A stretch of 44,118 nucleotides of DNA from CALEUX01 sp037439945 (GTDB lineage: Bacteria > Bacteroidota > Bacteroidia > Bacteroidales > Marinilabiliaceae): assembly GCA_037439945.1 (NCBI GenBank), contig JBBIVA010000010.1, forward strand, positions 1 through 44,118, given 5' to 3'. Position 1 is the first letter of the stretch. Each line of letters begins with the position of its first letter. The notes under the pieces were generated by a model. That model was given only the letters and a program-made list of their open reading frames with translations. It ran no database searches and had not been told where the DNA came from. The position numbers and the translations under genes are program-made. Below are positions 26,999-35,220 of this stretch, piece by piece.

Positions 26999-27730
26999 TT
27001 ATTGTAATGGCTTTTCGGCAACATAAATTGTTGCAATTCCAGAGGTTTGAACCCATTGGCGGGTAGGCTGGAGACCTGCATTTTTTAATTTATCGCAAAA
27101 TCCACTTCCTTCGGGGAAATTCAGAACCGATGCAGGCAAATAATAATAAGCTTCTTTATGACCTGAAATTACCCCACCCCACCATGGCAGAATTTTAGTA
27201 AAGTAAAAGTTATAAATTTGTTTCATAGGTAGGGATTTTGGTTTTGAGAATTCGAGAATAACGGCTCTTCCTCCTGGTTTTAATACTCTTTCAATTTCTG
27301 AAAGTCCTTTCTCCAAATCTCCGAAATTTCGTACTCCAAATCCTATTGTAACTGCATCAAAAGAATTTTTCCCAAATGGGAGCTCTTCAGAATCAGCTTC
27401 TTTAAGAAATATTGTGTGTTGTAACCCTCTTTTCCGTATTTTAGACTTTGCCACGTTAAGCATTTCTGCTGATATATCGACGGCATAAATAAGTGTAGTT
27501 TTTAATTTGGCTGCTTCTATGGCCATATCGGCGGTACCGGTGGCAACATCAAGAATATATGGCATATTTAAATCCTTAATTACACTTATAACTCTCTTTC
27601 GCCATAAACGGTCTGTACCAAAAGAAAGCATCCTGTTAAGTAAGTCATATTTAGGGGCAATAATGTTAAACATTTCAGTTACCTGTTCTTTTTTGGTCCC
27701 ACTATCGTGCTGGTATGGCTTTTCTGTCAT
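26999..27730 (-). CDS. ubiE: Menaquinone/ubiquinone biosynthesis methyltransferase
   Basis: 243 residues from the ATG at 27730 (MTEKPYQHDSGTKKEQVTEM), the start that best matches family members; an upstream ATG at 27754 would add eight residues. The class I methyltransferase fold shows YDLLNRMLSFGTDRLWRKRV, the SAM-binding ILDVATGTADMAIEAAK and GFGVRNFGDLEKGLSEIERV then LKPGGRAVILEFSKP. In Bacteroidota it methylates demethylmenaquinone, giving menaquinone, which is also the likely quinone partner for the Hdr-like membrane protein in this window. It follows purL by 72 bp. Confidence 0.95.
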   Translation of the reverse strand: MTEKPYQHDSGTKKEQVTEMFNIIAPKYDLLNRMLSFGTDRLWRKRVISVIKDLNMPYILDVATGTADMAIEAAKLKTTLIYAVDISAEMLNVAKSKIRKRGLQHTIFLKEADSEELPFGKNSFDAVTIGFGVRNFGDLEKGLSEIERVLKPGGRAVILEFSKPKSLPMKQIYNFYFTKILPWWGGVISGHKEAYYYLPASVLNFPEGSGFCDKLKNAGLQPTRQWVQTSGIATIYVAEKPLQ

Positions 27731-27802
27731 TTTTCTCAATTTTTCAGGCAGCAATATTAGTAAACTTTAGCGAAAAATAGGGCCAATGATAATAATTGTT
27801 TG

Positions 27803-30031
27803 CTATTTTCCACCTTCAACCCACTCTTTGATTCTGTTTTCAAATATTCTTCGGTAGTCTTCAACAAAGCCATATGATTCATCATCAATTCTGATTTCAC
27901 CTTTTGTAACATGCCCCAAAATAGAGAATGGAAATTCCTGTTCAACCATATAATCAACAAACATATCCTGTTTTTCGGGTGAAACAGAAACAACTACCCT
28001 GCTTTGGGCCTCTCCGAAAAGAAATGCATCTTTTCTAATTTCTGCATCTGAAGTAACATCAAAACCAAATTCAAGGGGTACAGAACTTTCAAGTAAAGTC
28101 ATAAACAAACCACCATTGGATACATCATGAACTGATCTTACAAGGCATTTTTCAATTAATCCTTCAATTACCTGGTGCAGCTCCTGTTCTTCTTCCTGAA
28201 GATAGACCGGGGGTTTTGAAATCTCTACTTTTTGTACTAAACGTAAATATTCTGAGCCATTAATATCATTTCTTGACCTTCCGATAAGGAAAATCATATC
28301 GCCTTTATGCTTAAAAGACAGTGTGGTATGCTGTTCAGCCCTTTTTAAAATCCCTACCATGCCAATAATGGGCGAAGGTGCGATCGGATGTATCTGACCC
28401 TCAATTGAGTGTTGATTATAAAAGCTCACATTGCCGCTTATAACAGGCAGATTAAACAACTTGCATGCCTGGGCAATTCCTTTAACCGAAGCAACGAAAG
28501 CGCCATATGCTTTTGGATCATTTGGATTTCCAAAATTTAGGCAATCAGAAATGGCAATTGGTTTTCCTCCTGCACACACAATATTCCTGGCAGCTTCGGC
28601 AACTGCAATCTGGGCACCAATAAACGGATCTGATGACATATATCCGGGATTACAATCGAGAGTTGCCATTAAAGCCTTACCATTCTTCTTAATCTCAATT
28701 ATGGCTGCATCAGAAGGAAATTTGGAACTGGTATCTTCAGCCCTTAATGAACGTGAAAATTTTTTGCTAAGATATTTTTTTGATGCAAGGTTTAAAGAGT
28801 TTATCATAATTTTGGCAACCTTTGGGTAGTGATCAGGTTCCGGTAAATCATCCACAACCCAATCGTCAACCTTGGCTATTGCATTATCAAAAGAAGGATC
28901 GTAAACAGGAGCTTTACCTCCTAAGCCCAGATATTTTACAGGTAATTGTGCTAATAAATCATTTCCTGAATAAAGTGAAAATATTTCATCGGCTGTTACT
29001 TTTCCTATTATACCAAAATCAACTCCGTTATTCAATGCCAGGGTTCTTATTTTATCACTATATTCGGGTGAAAAGCAAACCAGCAGCCTACCCCATGTTT
29101 CAGAAATAACTATATCCCTGGCACTTAGATCCATTTCGCGCAATGGTACCTCATCCGTTTGTACAGCCACCCCTGAGTTACCGCGTGCTGCCATTTCAGT
29201 TACAGCCCCTGCAATTCCCTGGGCTCCAATAGGCTGAATTCCAACCACCAGTTTCTCTTTAATTAATATTTGAACCAGTTTGTAAAGTTTTACTTCAACT
29301 TCTACATTTTTTAAATAATCAGAAGATATACCTTTGATTCCATTGTCGGTAATAACATCTGCAGTAAAGGCATCACCGTCAATTCCTTCGTTACCTGTAG
29401 GATTTCCAATTATGGCAATTAAATTCCCTTTTCCTTTTGCTACTCCTGATACAAGTTCATTTTTATTGGCTATACCAACCACCATGTTGTTAACTATTGG
29501 ACTTGAATTAAAGGCGTTGCAAAAAAAGAGCTCTCCTCCTACAACAGGTATTCCAAAACCTTTTTCAAAATCGGCTAATCCATTAATAACTTCGTCAAAA
29601 AGCCACCTGGCCGTATCTTTTTCTCCATCTCCAAATCTCAAAGAATTAAGAAATGCCAATGGATGGGCCCCCATAGAAAAAATATCGCGGGTTACAACCC
29701 TAAGGCCTGTAATTGCACCCAGGCGAGGTTGAACTGCACATGGATGATTATGTGACTCAAGTTTAAAAACACAAACCATTCCGTCTCCAATATCTATTGC
29801 ACCGGCTCCTTCAGCACCAGCTTCAATTACTACTCCATCTCCCTTGCGCGGTAGTATATTAAGCCATTTCAGTGAGTTTTTGTAACTGGCATGTTCAGAC
29901 CATAAAATTGAAACCAATTCCAATTCTAAAAGATTTGGTTTTCTTCCAAGGATTTTTTGGATTTTATCTACCTCCTCTGATGATAAATTGAAAGTTTCAT
30001 CATCATAAATACCGACATTATTAACGGACAT
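27803..30031 (-). CDS. purL: Phosphoribosylformylglycinamidine synthase subunit PurL, short form
   Basis: 742 residues, the small PurL type. Visible motifs are the ATP/substrate-binding VCVFKLESHNHPCAVQPRLG, GAITGLRVVTRDIFSMGAHP, the second half's ISDCLNFGNPNDPKAYGAF and SVHDVSNGGLFMTLLE. It converts FGAR to FGAM in purine synthesis. The short form has no glutaminase domain and needs separate PurQ and PurS, neither of which is in this window. It appears first in a loose minus-strand series with ubiE, porT and the flavoprotein. Confidence 0.95.
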   Translation of the reverse strand: MSVNNVGIYDDETFNLSSEEVDKIQKILGRKPNLLELELVSILWSEHASYKNSLKWLNILPRKGDGVVIEAGAEGAGAIDIGDGMVCVFKLESHNHPCAVQPRLGAITGLRVVTRDIFSMGAHPLAFLNSLRFGDGEKDTARWLFDEVINGLADFEKGFGIPVVGGELFFCNAFNSSPIVNNMVVGIANKNELVSGVAKGKGNLIAIIGNPTGNEGIDGDAFTADVITDNGIKGISSDYLKNVEVEVKLYKLVQILIKEKLVVGIQPIGAQGIAGAVTEMAARGNSGVAVQTDEVPLREMDLSARDIVISETWGRLLVCFSPEYSDKIRTLALNNGVDFGIIGKVTADEIFSLYSGNDLLAQLPVKYLGLGGKAPVYDPSFDNAIAKVDDWVVDDLPEPDHYPKVAKIMINSLNLASKKYLSKKFSRSLRAEDTSSKFPSDAAIIEIKKNGKALMATLDCNPGYMSSDPFIGAQIAVAEAARNIVCAGGKPIAISDCLNFGNPNDPKAYGAFVASVKGIAQACKLFNLPVISGNVSFYNQHSIEGQIHPIAPSPIIGMVGILKRAEQHTTLSFKHKGDMIFLIGRSRNDINGSEYLRLVQKVEISKPPVYLQEEEQELHQVIEGLIEKCLVRSVHDVSNGGLFMTLLESSVPLEFGFDVTSDAEIRKDAFLFGEAQSRVVVSVSPEKQDMFVDYMVEQEFPFSILGHVTKGEIRIDDESYGFVEDYRRIFENRIKEWVEGGK

Positions 30032-30182
30032 ACTATACTGTTTAAGTTAAATACCCACACGGGTACAAAAAAGATTACTTTTACTTATAGTTAAATTGTT
30101 TTAAAAACTTCCTGAAAGTAGAAAAAATCATCCATATTGCAAACCGGATGACCATATTTACAACCAACAAAAACTTAAGTTT

Positions 30183-30938
30183 ATGGAAAAAATTGCCCTA
30201 ATAACAGGTGCCACGTCAGGTATAGGCATGGCAACGGCAGAAAAAGTGGCTAAATTAAATTATGGTGTTATAATAACCGGGAGAAGGGAAGAGAGGCTTC
30301 AAAAGTTTAAAACCGAATTAGAAAAATACGGTGTAAATATTAAAATCCTATGTTTTGATATAAGAAACCGGGAAGCTACAATAAGGGCTTGGGAAAGTTT
30401 ACCAATTGAGTGGCAAGATATAAGACTATTAATTAACAACGCCGGTTTGGCAGCAGGGAATGACCCCGTTAATGAAGGATTATGGAGTGACTGGGAACAG
30501 ATGATTGATACTAATATAAAGGGGTTACTTACTATGAGCCAGCTTGTTATACCAGGAATGATAAAGAAAAACATGGGCCATATTATTAATGTTAGTTCAA
30601 TTGCTGGAATAGAGGTATATGCAAATGGCAATGTTTATTGTGCAACAAAACATGCAGTTAATGCTATTACAAAAGGTATGAGAATTGATTTGCTGAAACA
30701 CAATATTAAAGTTTCTTCAATTTCTCCGGGTATGGTTGAAACCGAATTCTCAATTGTAAGATACCATGGGGATAAAACAAAAGCAGATAAGGTTTACGAA
30801 GGATTAACACCCTTATTTGCGCAGGATGTTGCAGATGCAATTGAATTTATGATAACCCGTCCTCCCCATGTAAATGTAAATGACATGCTGCTAATGCCTA
30901 CCCAACAGGCAAGTGGTGTTTATAACCACCGCAGGTAA
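30183..30938 (+). CDS. Short-chain dehydrogenase/reductase, YdfG-like
   Basis: 251 residues. The Rossmann cofactor motif is TGATSGIG (from Thr8), followed by Arg34-Arg35 after the second strand, favouring NADP(H). NNAG follows, then the catalytic Ser139 (NVSSIAG), Tyr152 and Lys156 (VYCATKHAV). The C-terminus resembles 3-hydroxy acid/serine dehydrogenases of the YdfG group (SPGMVETEFS, then a region similar to PPHVNVNDMLLMPTQQ). The substrate is probably a short hydroxy acid, such as L-allo-threonine, serine or 3-hydroxypropionate; which one is not determinable. It is divergent from purL. Confidence 0.92.
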   Translation: MEKIALITGATSGIGMATAEKVAKLNYGVIITGRREERLQKFKTELEKYGVNIKILCFDIRNREATIRAWESLPIEWQDIRLLINNAGLAAGNDPVNEGLWSDWEQMIDTNIKGLLTMSQLVIPGMIKKNMGHIINVSSIAGIEVYANGNVYCATKHAVNAITKGMRIDLLKHNIKVSSISPGMVETEFSIVRYHGDKTKADKVYEGLTPLFAQDVADAIEFMITRPPHVNVNDMLLMPTQQASGVYNHRR

Positions 30939-30946
30939 TAAATAAT

Positions 30947-31040
30947 TAATCCCAAATTTGTAATTGTTTTATAATTGTTACAGTGAACGTTAATTATTAC
31001 AATAGCCTTTATTTCCCTTACAATTACAAATTTGGGATTA
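30947..31040. repeat. 94-bp element with 21-bp perfect inverted repeats
   Basis: The left arm 30947-30967 (starting TAATCCCAAATTTG) is perfectly complementary to the right arm 31020-31040 (ending CAAATTTGGGATTA), separated by 52 AT-rich bases. It starts just eight bases after the SDR stop codon and ends 29 bases before the serpin stop on the opposite strand. It could be a tiny MITE or a bidirectional transcription-stop stem; there is no adjacent T run. Confidence 0.7.
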
Positions 31041-31068
31041 TGGCCTTTTATTCCGGCAGGAAGCTGAT

Positions 31069-32295
31069 TTATTCGATTTTTTCCTGTAAAGGGTTTTCGA
31101 TTTTTCCTGCAAACAAAACTGCACCACTTGTTTTTTCTGATATTATAAAAACAAATGGACGGTCGACCCTGAAAACAGGGGATTGGGGTGGCATGCTTGT
31201 AAGTTCAAATCCAATACTTGTTGCAGCAGCCGCTTCAGTTCCTTTTTCATCTACTTCAATAAAAGTTTTGTGTTTTACATCGCTAATAACAATTGGTGCC
31301 TCAGCAATATTATGAAAACCCATATTATCGGTAAATGCCTTTTGTATTCCCAGCATTTGAAGCCCTTCAACCAGGTTATATTTGCATTCAGATTTAAAAC
31401 GTGGTAGATAGAGCTTAACTTTTACAGAAGGTTTTTCTGTTTGCAATGAGTTCCATTCATCTGAATTCAGCATATTGATTACCTCATCGGCTTTTACACC
31501 TTCATGTGGAAGTAGTATATTCATGGCAAAAGCACCTGATGCATACGGAGCACGCAAAAATGAAAATTTTGGGTAATTCTTTATTTCAAAAACTGATTCC
31601 TGGTACATCATTTTTACCTGAACACCTGATCCATTTGAAAGTTTAAAAGGTGCAGTTGTTGTATTTGCTTTATCGAATTTATTTGACCAGGGGCCATAGA
31701 AATAAACTGCATTTACCAAAAACAATATATGCCTGGTTGATATATTATTAATAATAGTGGGAATTTTCCCTTTTGTTTTGTTGTTTACCCACCCGTTTAT
31801 TGTTTTTAATGATTGGTCAGCATTGTTAAAATCAAGTCCCTCAATTTCGGCATCGTAATACTGACGTAATGCGTTAAAAAATGGTTCTTTAATTACAAAT
31901 CCCTGACGATACCAGGCTGAGTTTGCTATTCCTATGGTTACTTTGGGGTCGGCGGTTGACAATGCTCCACGAATATTTTTATATGCATCATTCATTCCCT
32001 GGGTGTCATCATATCCAAAAACCTGAAGCATTTCATCAAGATTACTACCCGTTGCCCCGTTAATGGCCATACCAAAGGCTTGAGAAACACTTAAGGGAGA
32101 AATAACCAGGTTATTTCCTTCTTCTTCCAATTTATTCATGGTTTGAAAAAACTTCCAGCTGAAAGCGTCAGTTTTTTGAATTATCTGAAGAGATTTTGTT
32201 GTAAACTCCTCCTTAACAACCACTGGTTCATTTTCATTCTGGCAGGCAGAAGTGATAAATAAAAACATACTTAAACCGAAACTTAATTTTTTCAT
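31069..32295 (-). CDS. Serpin (serine protease inhibitor) lipoprotein
   Basis: 408 residues. A lipoprotein signal ends at ITSAC (Cys18). The serpin fold is complete: NLVISPLSVSQAFGMAINGA near the N-terminus, LFLVNAVYFYGPWSNKFD in the shutter/breach region, and the hinge EVDEKGTEAAAATS followed by RPFVFIISEKTSGAVLFAGK at the C-terminus. Small, uncharged residues in the hinge mark an inhibitory serpin able to insert its reactive loop. Aligning the loop with alpha-1-antitrypsin (shared SxPP after the cleavage site) places Thr at P1 and Ser at P1'. It may protect the cell surface from foreign or own proteases; the target is unknown. Confidence 0.94.
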   Translation of the reverse strand: MKKLSFGLSMFLFITSACQNENEPVVVKEEFTTKSLQIIQKTDAFSWKFFQTMNKLEEEGNNLVISPLSVSQAFGMAINGATGSNLDEMLQVFGYDDTQGMNDAYKNIRGALSTADPKVTIGIANSAWYRQGFVIKEPFFNALRQYYDAEIEGLDFNNADQSLKTINGWVNNKTKGKIPTIINNISTRHILFLVNAVYFYGPWSNKFDKANTTTAPFKLSNGSGVQVKMMYQESVFEIKNYPKFSFLRAPYASGAFAMNILLPHEGVKADEVINMLNSDEWNSLQTEKPSVKVKLYLPRFKSECKYNLVEGLQMLGIQKAFTDNMGFHNIAEAPIVISDVKHKTFIEVDEKGTEAAAATSIGFELTSMPPQSPVFRVDRPFVFIISEKTSGAVLFAGKIENPLQEKIE

Positions 32296-32544
32296 TTCAC
32301 TTTTTTTAATAAGGTTACAATTTATAAGATGTTGTTATTAAAAAATGGTTGCTTTTAAAAGCGAATAAATAAAAAAAATATTCCTGAATAATACTTGTTC
32401 AAAACTGGTTTACATATCCCGGTTTTATGATTCTTTAGTTTTGTAAAACCATAATTATTAAAAAGCAGGGGTTACCTGGACTAAAAAGAGAAGAATTCGC
32501 ACATTGTTAATTGTACAGATAATATTAAAATAAACGATCCATTA

Positions 32545-33291
32545 TCACATAAATCCCTGCTTTTTGATTACATCCATAAAAGCGCCTGAAAAAAAATCGT
32601 TATCTGCCTTCTTATATCTTACATCAGTAAAAACCTGTGCCAATGTTTCTTTATTATTTTCAACAACAAACTTTTTATAGATATCCAAATTTTCTTTTTC
32701 ATAATAAATCCGGTTGATATCCTCGTTGCTATAATCATTATAAGTATTATTATGAATTACACCATTTAGTGGCAACCGGTCAGTAATTTCAGGACTTTCA
32801 CCGGGATACCCAAGTGTAACCGTGGTAACAGGGACCACTCCACGGGGTATATTTAAAACATCTATAATTTTTTGGGCATTATAAGTAGTGGTGCCAAGAT
32901 AACATATGCCCAAACCTTTACTTTCGGCTGCGATACACACATTTTGGGCAACAAGAAGAGCGTCAATAGTGGCAGTTACAAACGACAAAAAATTATCATA
33001 ACCGGGTACGGCATTTCTTAAACGGCACCATTTGTTAAACCTGTTAAAATCGGCACAGAAGGTTAGTACTACAGGGGCCTGTGTTACCATTTTCTGATTG
33101 AAATGGGCGGGGGCAAGCGATGATTTAATAGTTTCATCAGTTGTTACGATTATACTGTAAACCTGCATATTACCGGTTGTTGAAGCCCGGGTGCCACTTT
33201 CAAGGATTTGGTTTAACAAATCCTGGTCTACAGGCTGTTGGCTATATTTTCTTATAGTACGGTGGCTAAAAATTGTATCAATTACATTCAT
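32545..33291 (-). CDS. Nitroreductase family protein, NfsA-like FMN oxidoreductase
   Basis: 248 residues. The N-terminus has the FMN-phosphate motif HRTIRKYSQQPV, then GTRASTTGNMQVYSIIV, and a central region CIAAESKGLGICYLGTTTYN with the Gly residues typical of the family. The C-terminal extension (GYPGESPEITDRLPLNGVIH) is that of NfsA/Frp-type NAD(P)H-dependent reductases. It would reduce flavins, quinones or nitro compounds; the true substrate is unknown. It is monocistronic, with a decayed region behind its start. Confidence 0.9.
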   Translation of the reverse strand: MNVIDTIFSHRTIRKYSQQPVDQDLLNQILESGTRASTTGNMQVYSIIVTTDETIKSSLAPAHFNQKMVTQAPVVLTFCADFNRFNKWCRLRNAVPGYDNFLSFVTATIDALLVAQNVCIAAESKGLGICYLGTTTYNAQKIIDVLNIPRGVVPVTTVTLGYPGESPEITDRLPLNGVIHNNTYNDYSNEDINRIYYEKENLDIYKKFVVENNKETLAQVFTDVRYKKADNDFFSGAFMDVIKKQGFM

Positions 33292-34163
33292 CTTTTTTAT
33301 TATTTATAACTGCGCTTTTATAAAGATTTTTAAAATTTATACTTATACATTAAAAAAATAGTCCATTTTAACTAAACTAAAAAACTGCCGGTTGCCACTT
33401 GATTTTTAAATAACAAAAGGCTAATTTTCAGAACATTTAAAAATATTGTTTTAACAGAGTAACCTACTTCATCTGATTTTTATGAATAACAAATTCGATT
33501 AATTATTACTTGGAAAAGAGCTGTGGTCCAGAGGAACAAAAATATAAAGAAATAAGTTAGCAGGAATTAAAAATTTCGGGAAAGAATAAGCCAACCCTTT
33601 TGATGATGGGTACGTTGATAGCAGGTATTACATTACATTAGAATAGCATTCTACACCGGAAATAAATGGGAGGTTATTGATAAAACAAAATTTTCGATGA
33701 AAAGGGTTTATAAGGTTTATGGAAATCATGAACATTTTTAAATTATTGAGTAGTTTAAATATGAATATGAATTTTAGATTGAGGTTACATAACTATTGGT
33801 TTCGATGCAAACGGCTCTTGATAAACCTTTAATAATGAAATAAATAAAATTGATTTGGCTTATACTTTTTGTTTGTTTTTAAATGAACATAGATTGAATA
33901 CAGAACTTTACAAATAATTTCCAATATGCTAATTTAAAAAATAAAAAGCCTGCAGGTGTATATGATTAATTCATATTATTATTCAGAAGGATTACTAATA
34001 AATAATATCATTTCAGAGAATCGATTATTATTCACCAAAACATTAATTCCGACAAATTATGAAAGGAGGCGCTGATATTATTGACTGCAGGTTAAGCGAA
34101 GCGGAAGGTTTCCCAGAAAAACCGGGATAAAGTATAAAACATTAAACTAAAAATTATTTACGG
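33292..34163. other. 872-bp interval without an intact gene
   Basis: Between the divergent nitroreductase and the secreted DUF3108-like gene no frame exceeds about 60 codons. The middle (33512-33917) looks like a decayed coding sequence, listed separately. A 23-codon frame at 34059-34130 (MKGGADIIDCRLSEAEGFPE) is too short to support. No promoter matching TAnnTTTG was found directly upstream of 34164. Confidence 0.6.
33512..33917 (+). pseudogene. Probable remnant of a protein-coding gene
   Basis: Successive plus-strand segments read like protein but are broken by stops and frame changes: GKELWSRGTKI*RNKLAGIK then NFGKE*ANPFDDGYVDSRYY (33512-33640), RIAFYTGNKWEVIDKTKFSM then KRVYKVYGNHEHF (33640-33741), and ITIGFDANGS**TFNNEINK then IDLAYTFCLFLNEHRL (33789-33917). 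Amino-acid composition and continuity across the frame changes suggest a gene inactivated by nonsense and frameshift mutations. The family is not recognised, and chance cannot be excluded. Confidence 0.4.
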
Positions 34164-34847
34164 ATGAAAAAATTCACTATTCTTTTTATTTTGGCAATTT
34201 TGTCGTTTGATTTTTTTGGTCAGAATTGCGATTTATACATTCCTTTTAAAGAGGGAACAGTACTGTACTACACTAATTATAACGCTAAAGGAAAAGAGAC
34301 AGGCTCCCATAAACAAACACTTATATCCCGATCAGAACAAGCCGGAGCAACGGTTTATATTGTGCGGCATGAAAATCTTTCCGATAAAAAAGATAAACCA
34401 GCTGATCTGAAATACAAATGTGAGGGCGACCGCTTCATAATAGATATGAGTAGTTTTATAGACCCAAAACAACAGGAATCTTACAAGGACATGGATGTTG
34501 AAATGACATTTGAATCGATTGATATCCCTGTTAATGCTAAACCCGGAACAAAATTAAAAGATGGGAACGTTATTATGAAGGTAACTTCAGATTCACCTAT
34601 AAACCTTTCGACAAAAATTTACATAACCAACCGTGTTATTGAATCTATAGAAAATATTACAACACCTGCGGGAACTTTTGAATGTATGAAAATAAAGCAA
34701 ACCATTACCACCGATATGGGAATAATGAAAGTAACAATTAATTCGGTTGAATGGCTTACTAAAAACGTTGGAGCCATAAAATCAGAAACTTATAATAAAC
34801 AAAATAAACTAATTGGACACATGCAACTAACTAAAATAGCGCAATAG
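34164..34847 (+). CDS. Secreted DUF3108/TapB-like protein
   Basis: 227 residues with a signal peptide (MKKFTILFILAILSFDFFGQ). The mature part starts NCDLYIPFKEGTVLYYTNYN and is a predicted beta-sandwich; features such as YYTNYNAKGKETGSHKQTL and TPAGTFECMKIKQTI with the closing VEWLTKNVGAIKSETYN match Bacteroidota proteins described as DUF3108-like or TapB family. The function is unknown; a periplasmic or secreted location is likely. A 219-bp inverted-repeat element begins three bases after its stop codon. Confidence 0.72.
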   Translation: MKKFTILFILAILSFDFFGQNCDLYIPFKEGTVLYYTNYNAKGKETGSHKQTLISRSEQAGATVYIVRHENLSDKKDKPADLKYKCEGDRFIIDMSSFIDPKQQESYKDMDVEMTFESIDIPVNAKPGTKLKDGNVIMKVTSDSPINLSTKIYITNRVIESIENITTPAGTFECMKIKQTITTDMGIMKVTINSVEWLTKNVGAIKSETYNKQNKLIGHMQLTKIAQ

Positions 34848-34850
34848 AAA

Positions 34851-35069
34851 ATCACTACTGTCCGATAAATTTTTCGATAAGATGCTATAATGCCAACGAA
34901 TTGCGGTGTCCCTACAGGACAATAAAAATTAGGGTCGATTCATCTTTACCGATATTCTGTACCTGACGGCACAGTACCGTTAGGGACTAAAGATCGGTAA
35001 AACACTTAATTGAGAATTGAACTTTTGTCCCGTTAGGGACAAAACAACTTTTTATCGGATAGTAGTGAT
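34851..35069. mobile_element. 219-bp MITE-like element with 19-bp terminal inverted repeats
   Basis: The left end ATCACTACTGTCCGATAAA (34851-34869) matches the complement of the right end (35051-35069) at 18 of 19 positions. Inside are TTTACCGAT/ATCGGTAAA (34945-34953 with 34993-35001), a CCTGACGG/CCGTTAGG hairpin (34962-34984) and a perfect nine-bp stem TTTTGTCCC/GGGACAAAA with GTTA loop (35023-35044). No transposase fits in this length. The ends and internal GTCCC..GGGAC motifs resemble what I remember of Bacteroidota IS4-like elements, but that assignment is from memory and not tested. Confidence 0.72.
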
Positions 35070-35092
35070 AAAAAATATCCAAAAAATAAAAT

Positions 35093-35128
35093 AAAGAGGG
35101 TGTCTCAAAAGTCCCAGACACCCTCTTT
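35093..35128. terminator. Bidirectional terminator between the DUF3108-like gene and dapA
   Basis: AAAGAGGGTGTCT (35093-35105) and AGACACCCTCTTT (35116-35128) form a perfect 13-bp stem with a ten-base loop. A T run follows on the plus strand (to 35130), and on the minus strand the stem is followed by TTTATTTTATTTT. It can therefore stop transcripts from both sides. Confidence 0.85.
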
Positions 35129-35206
35129 TTATTCGTACTCCTCTCGAAAAGTTTTTCAAATATTCAATTCTCATAGGCTTTAAAAAACTTTTAAGACAGC
35201 CTCTTT
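35093..35206. mobile_element. 114-bp element with 20-bp terminal inverted repeats
   Basis: AAAGAGGGTGTCTCAAAAGT (35093-35112) matches the complement of 35187-35206 at 18 of 20 positions. It lies 23 bp beyond the 219-bp element and ends 15 bp before the dapA stop codon. The left end also forms a strong terminator stem (35093-35128). The end sequence resembles terminal repeats of some Bacteroidota insertion sequences, possibly IS1182-like, by memory only. It has no coding capacity. Confidence 0.65.
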
Positions 35207-35220
35207 CATATTTTTTTATA

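Noticed and set aside
30048..30065. TACCC/GGGTA mini-palindrome between purL and the SDR gene as an operator
   Set aside because: Five-bp arms only and no second copy; not enough to support a regulatory site.
32460..32565. 11-bp inverted repeat AAAAAGCAGGG / CCCTGCTTTTT
   Set aside because: One arm lies within the nitroreductase coding end, the arms are 84 bp apart and there is no further symmetry.
34059..34130. 23-residue frame starting MKGGADIIDC
   Set aside because: Too short, no signal or recognisable motif and no promoter; may be part of decayed sequence.
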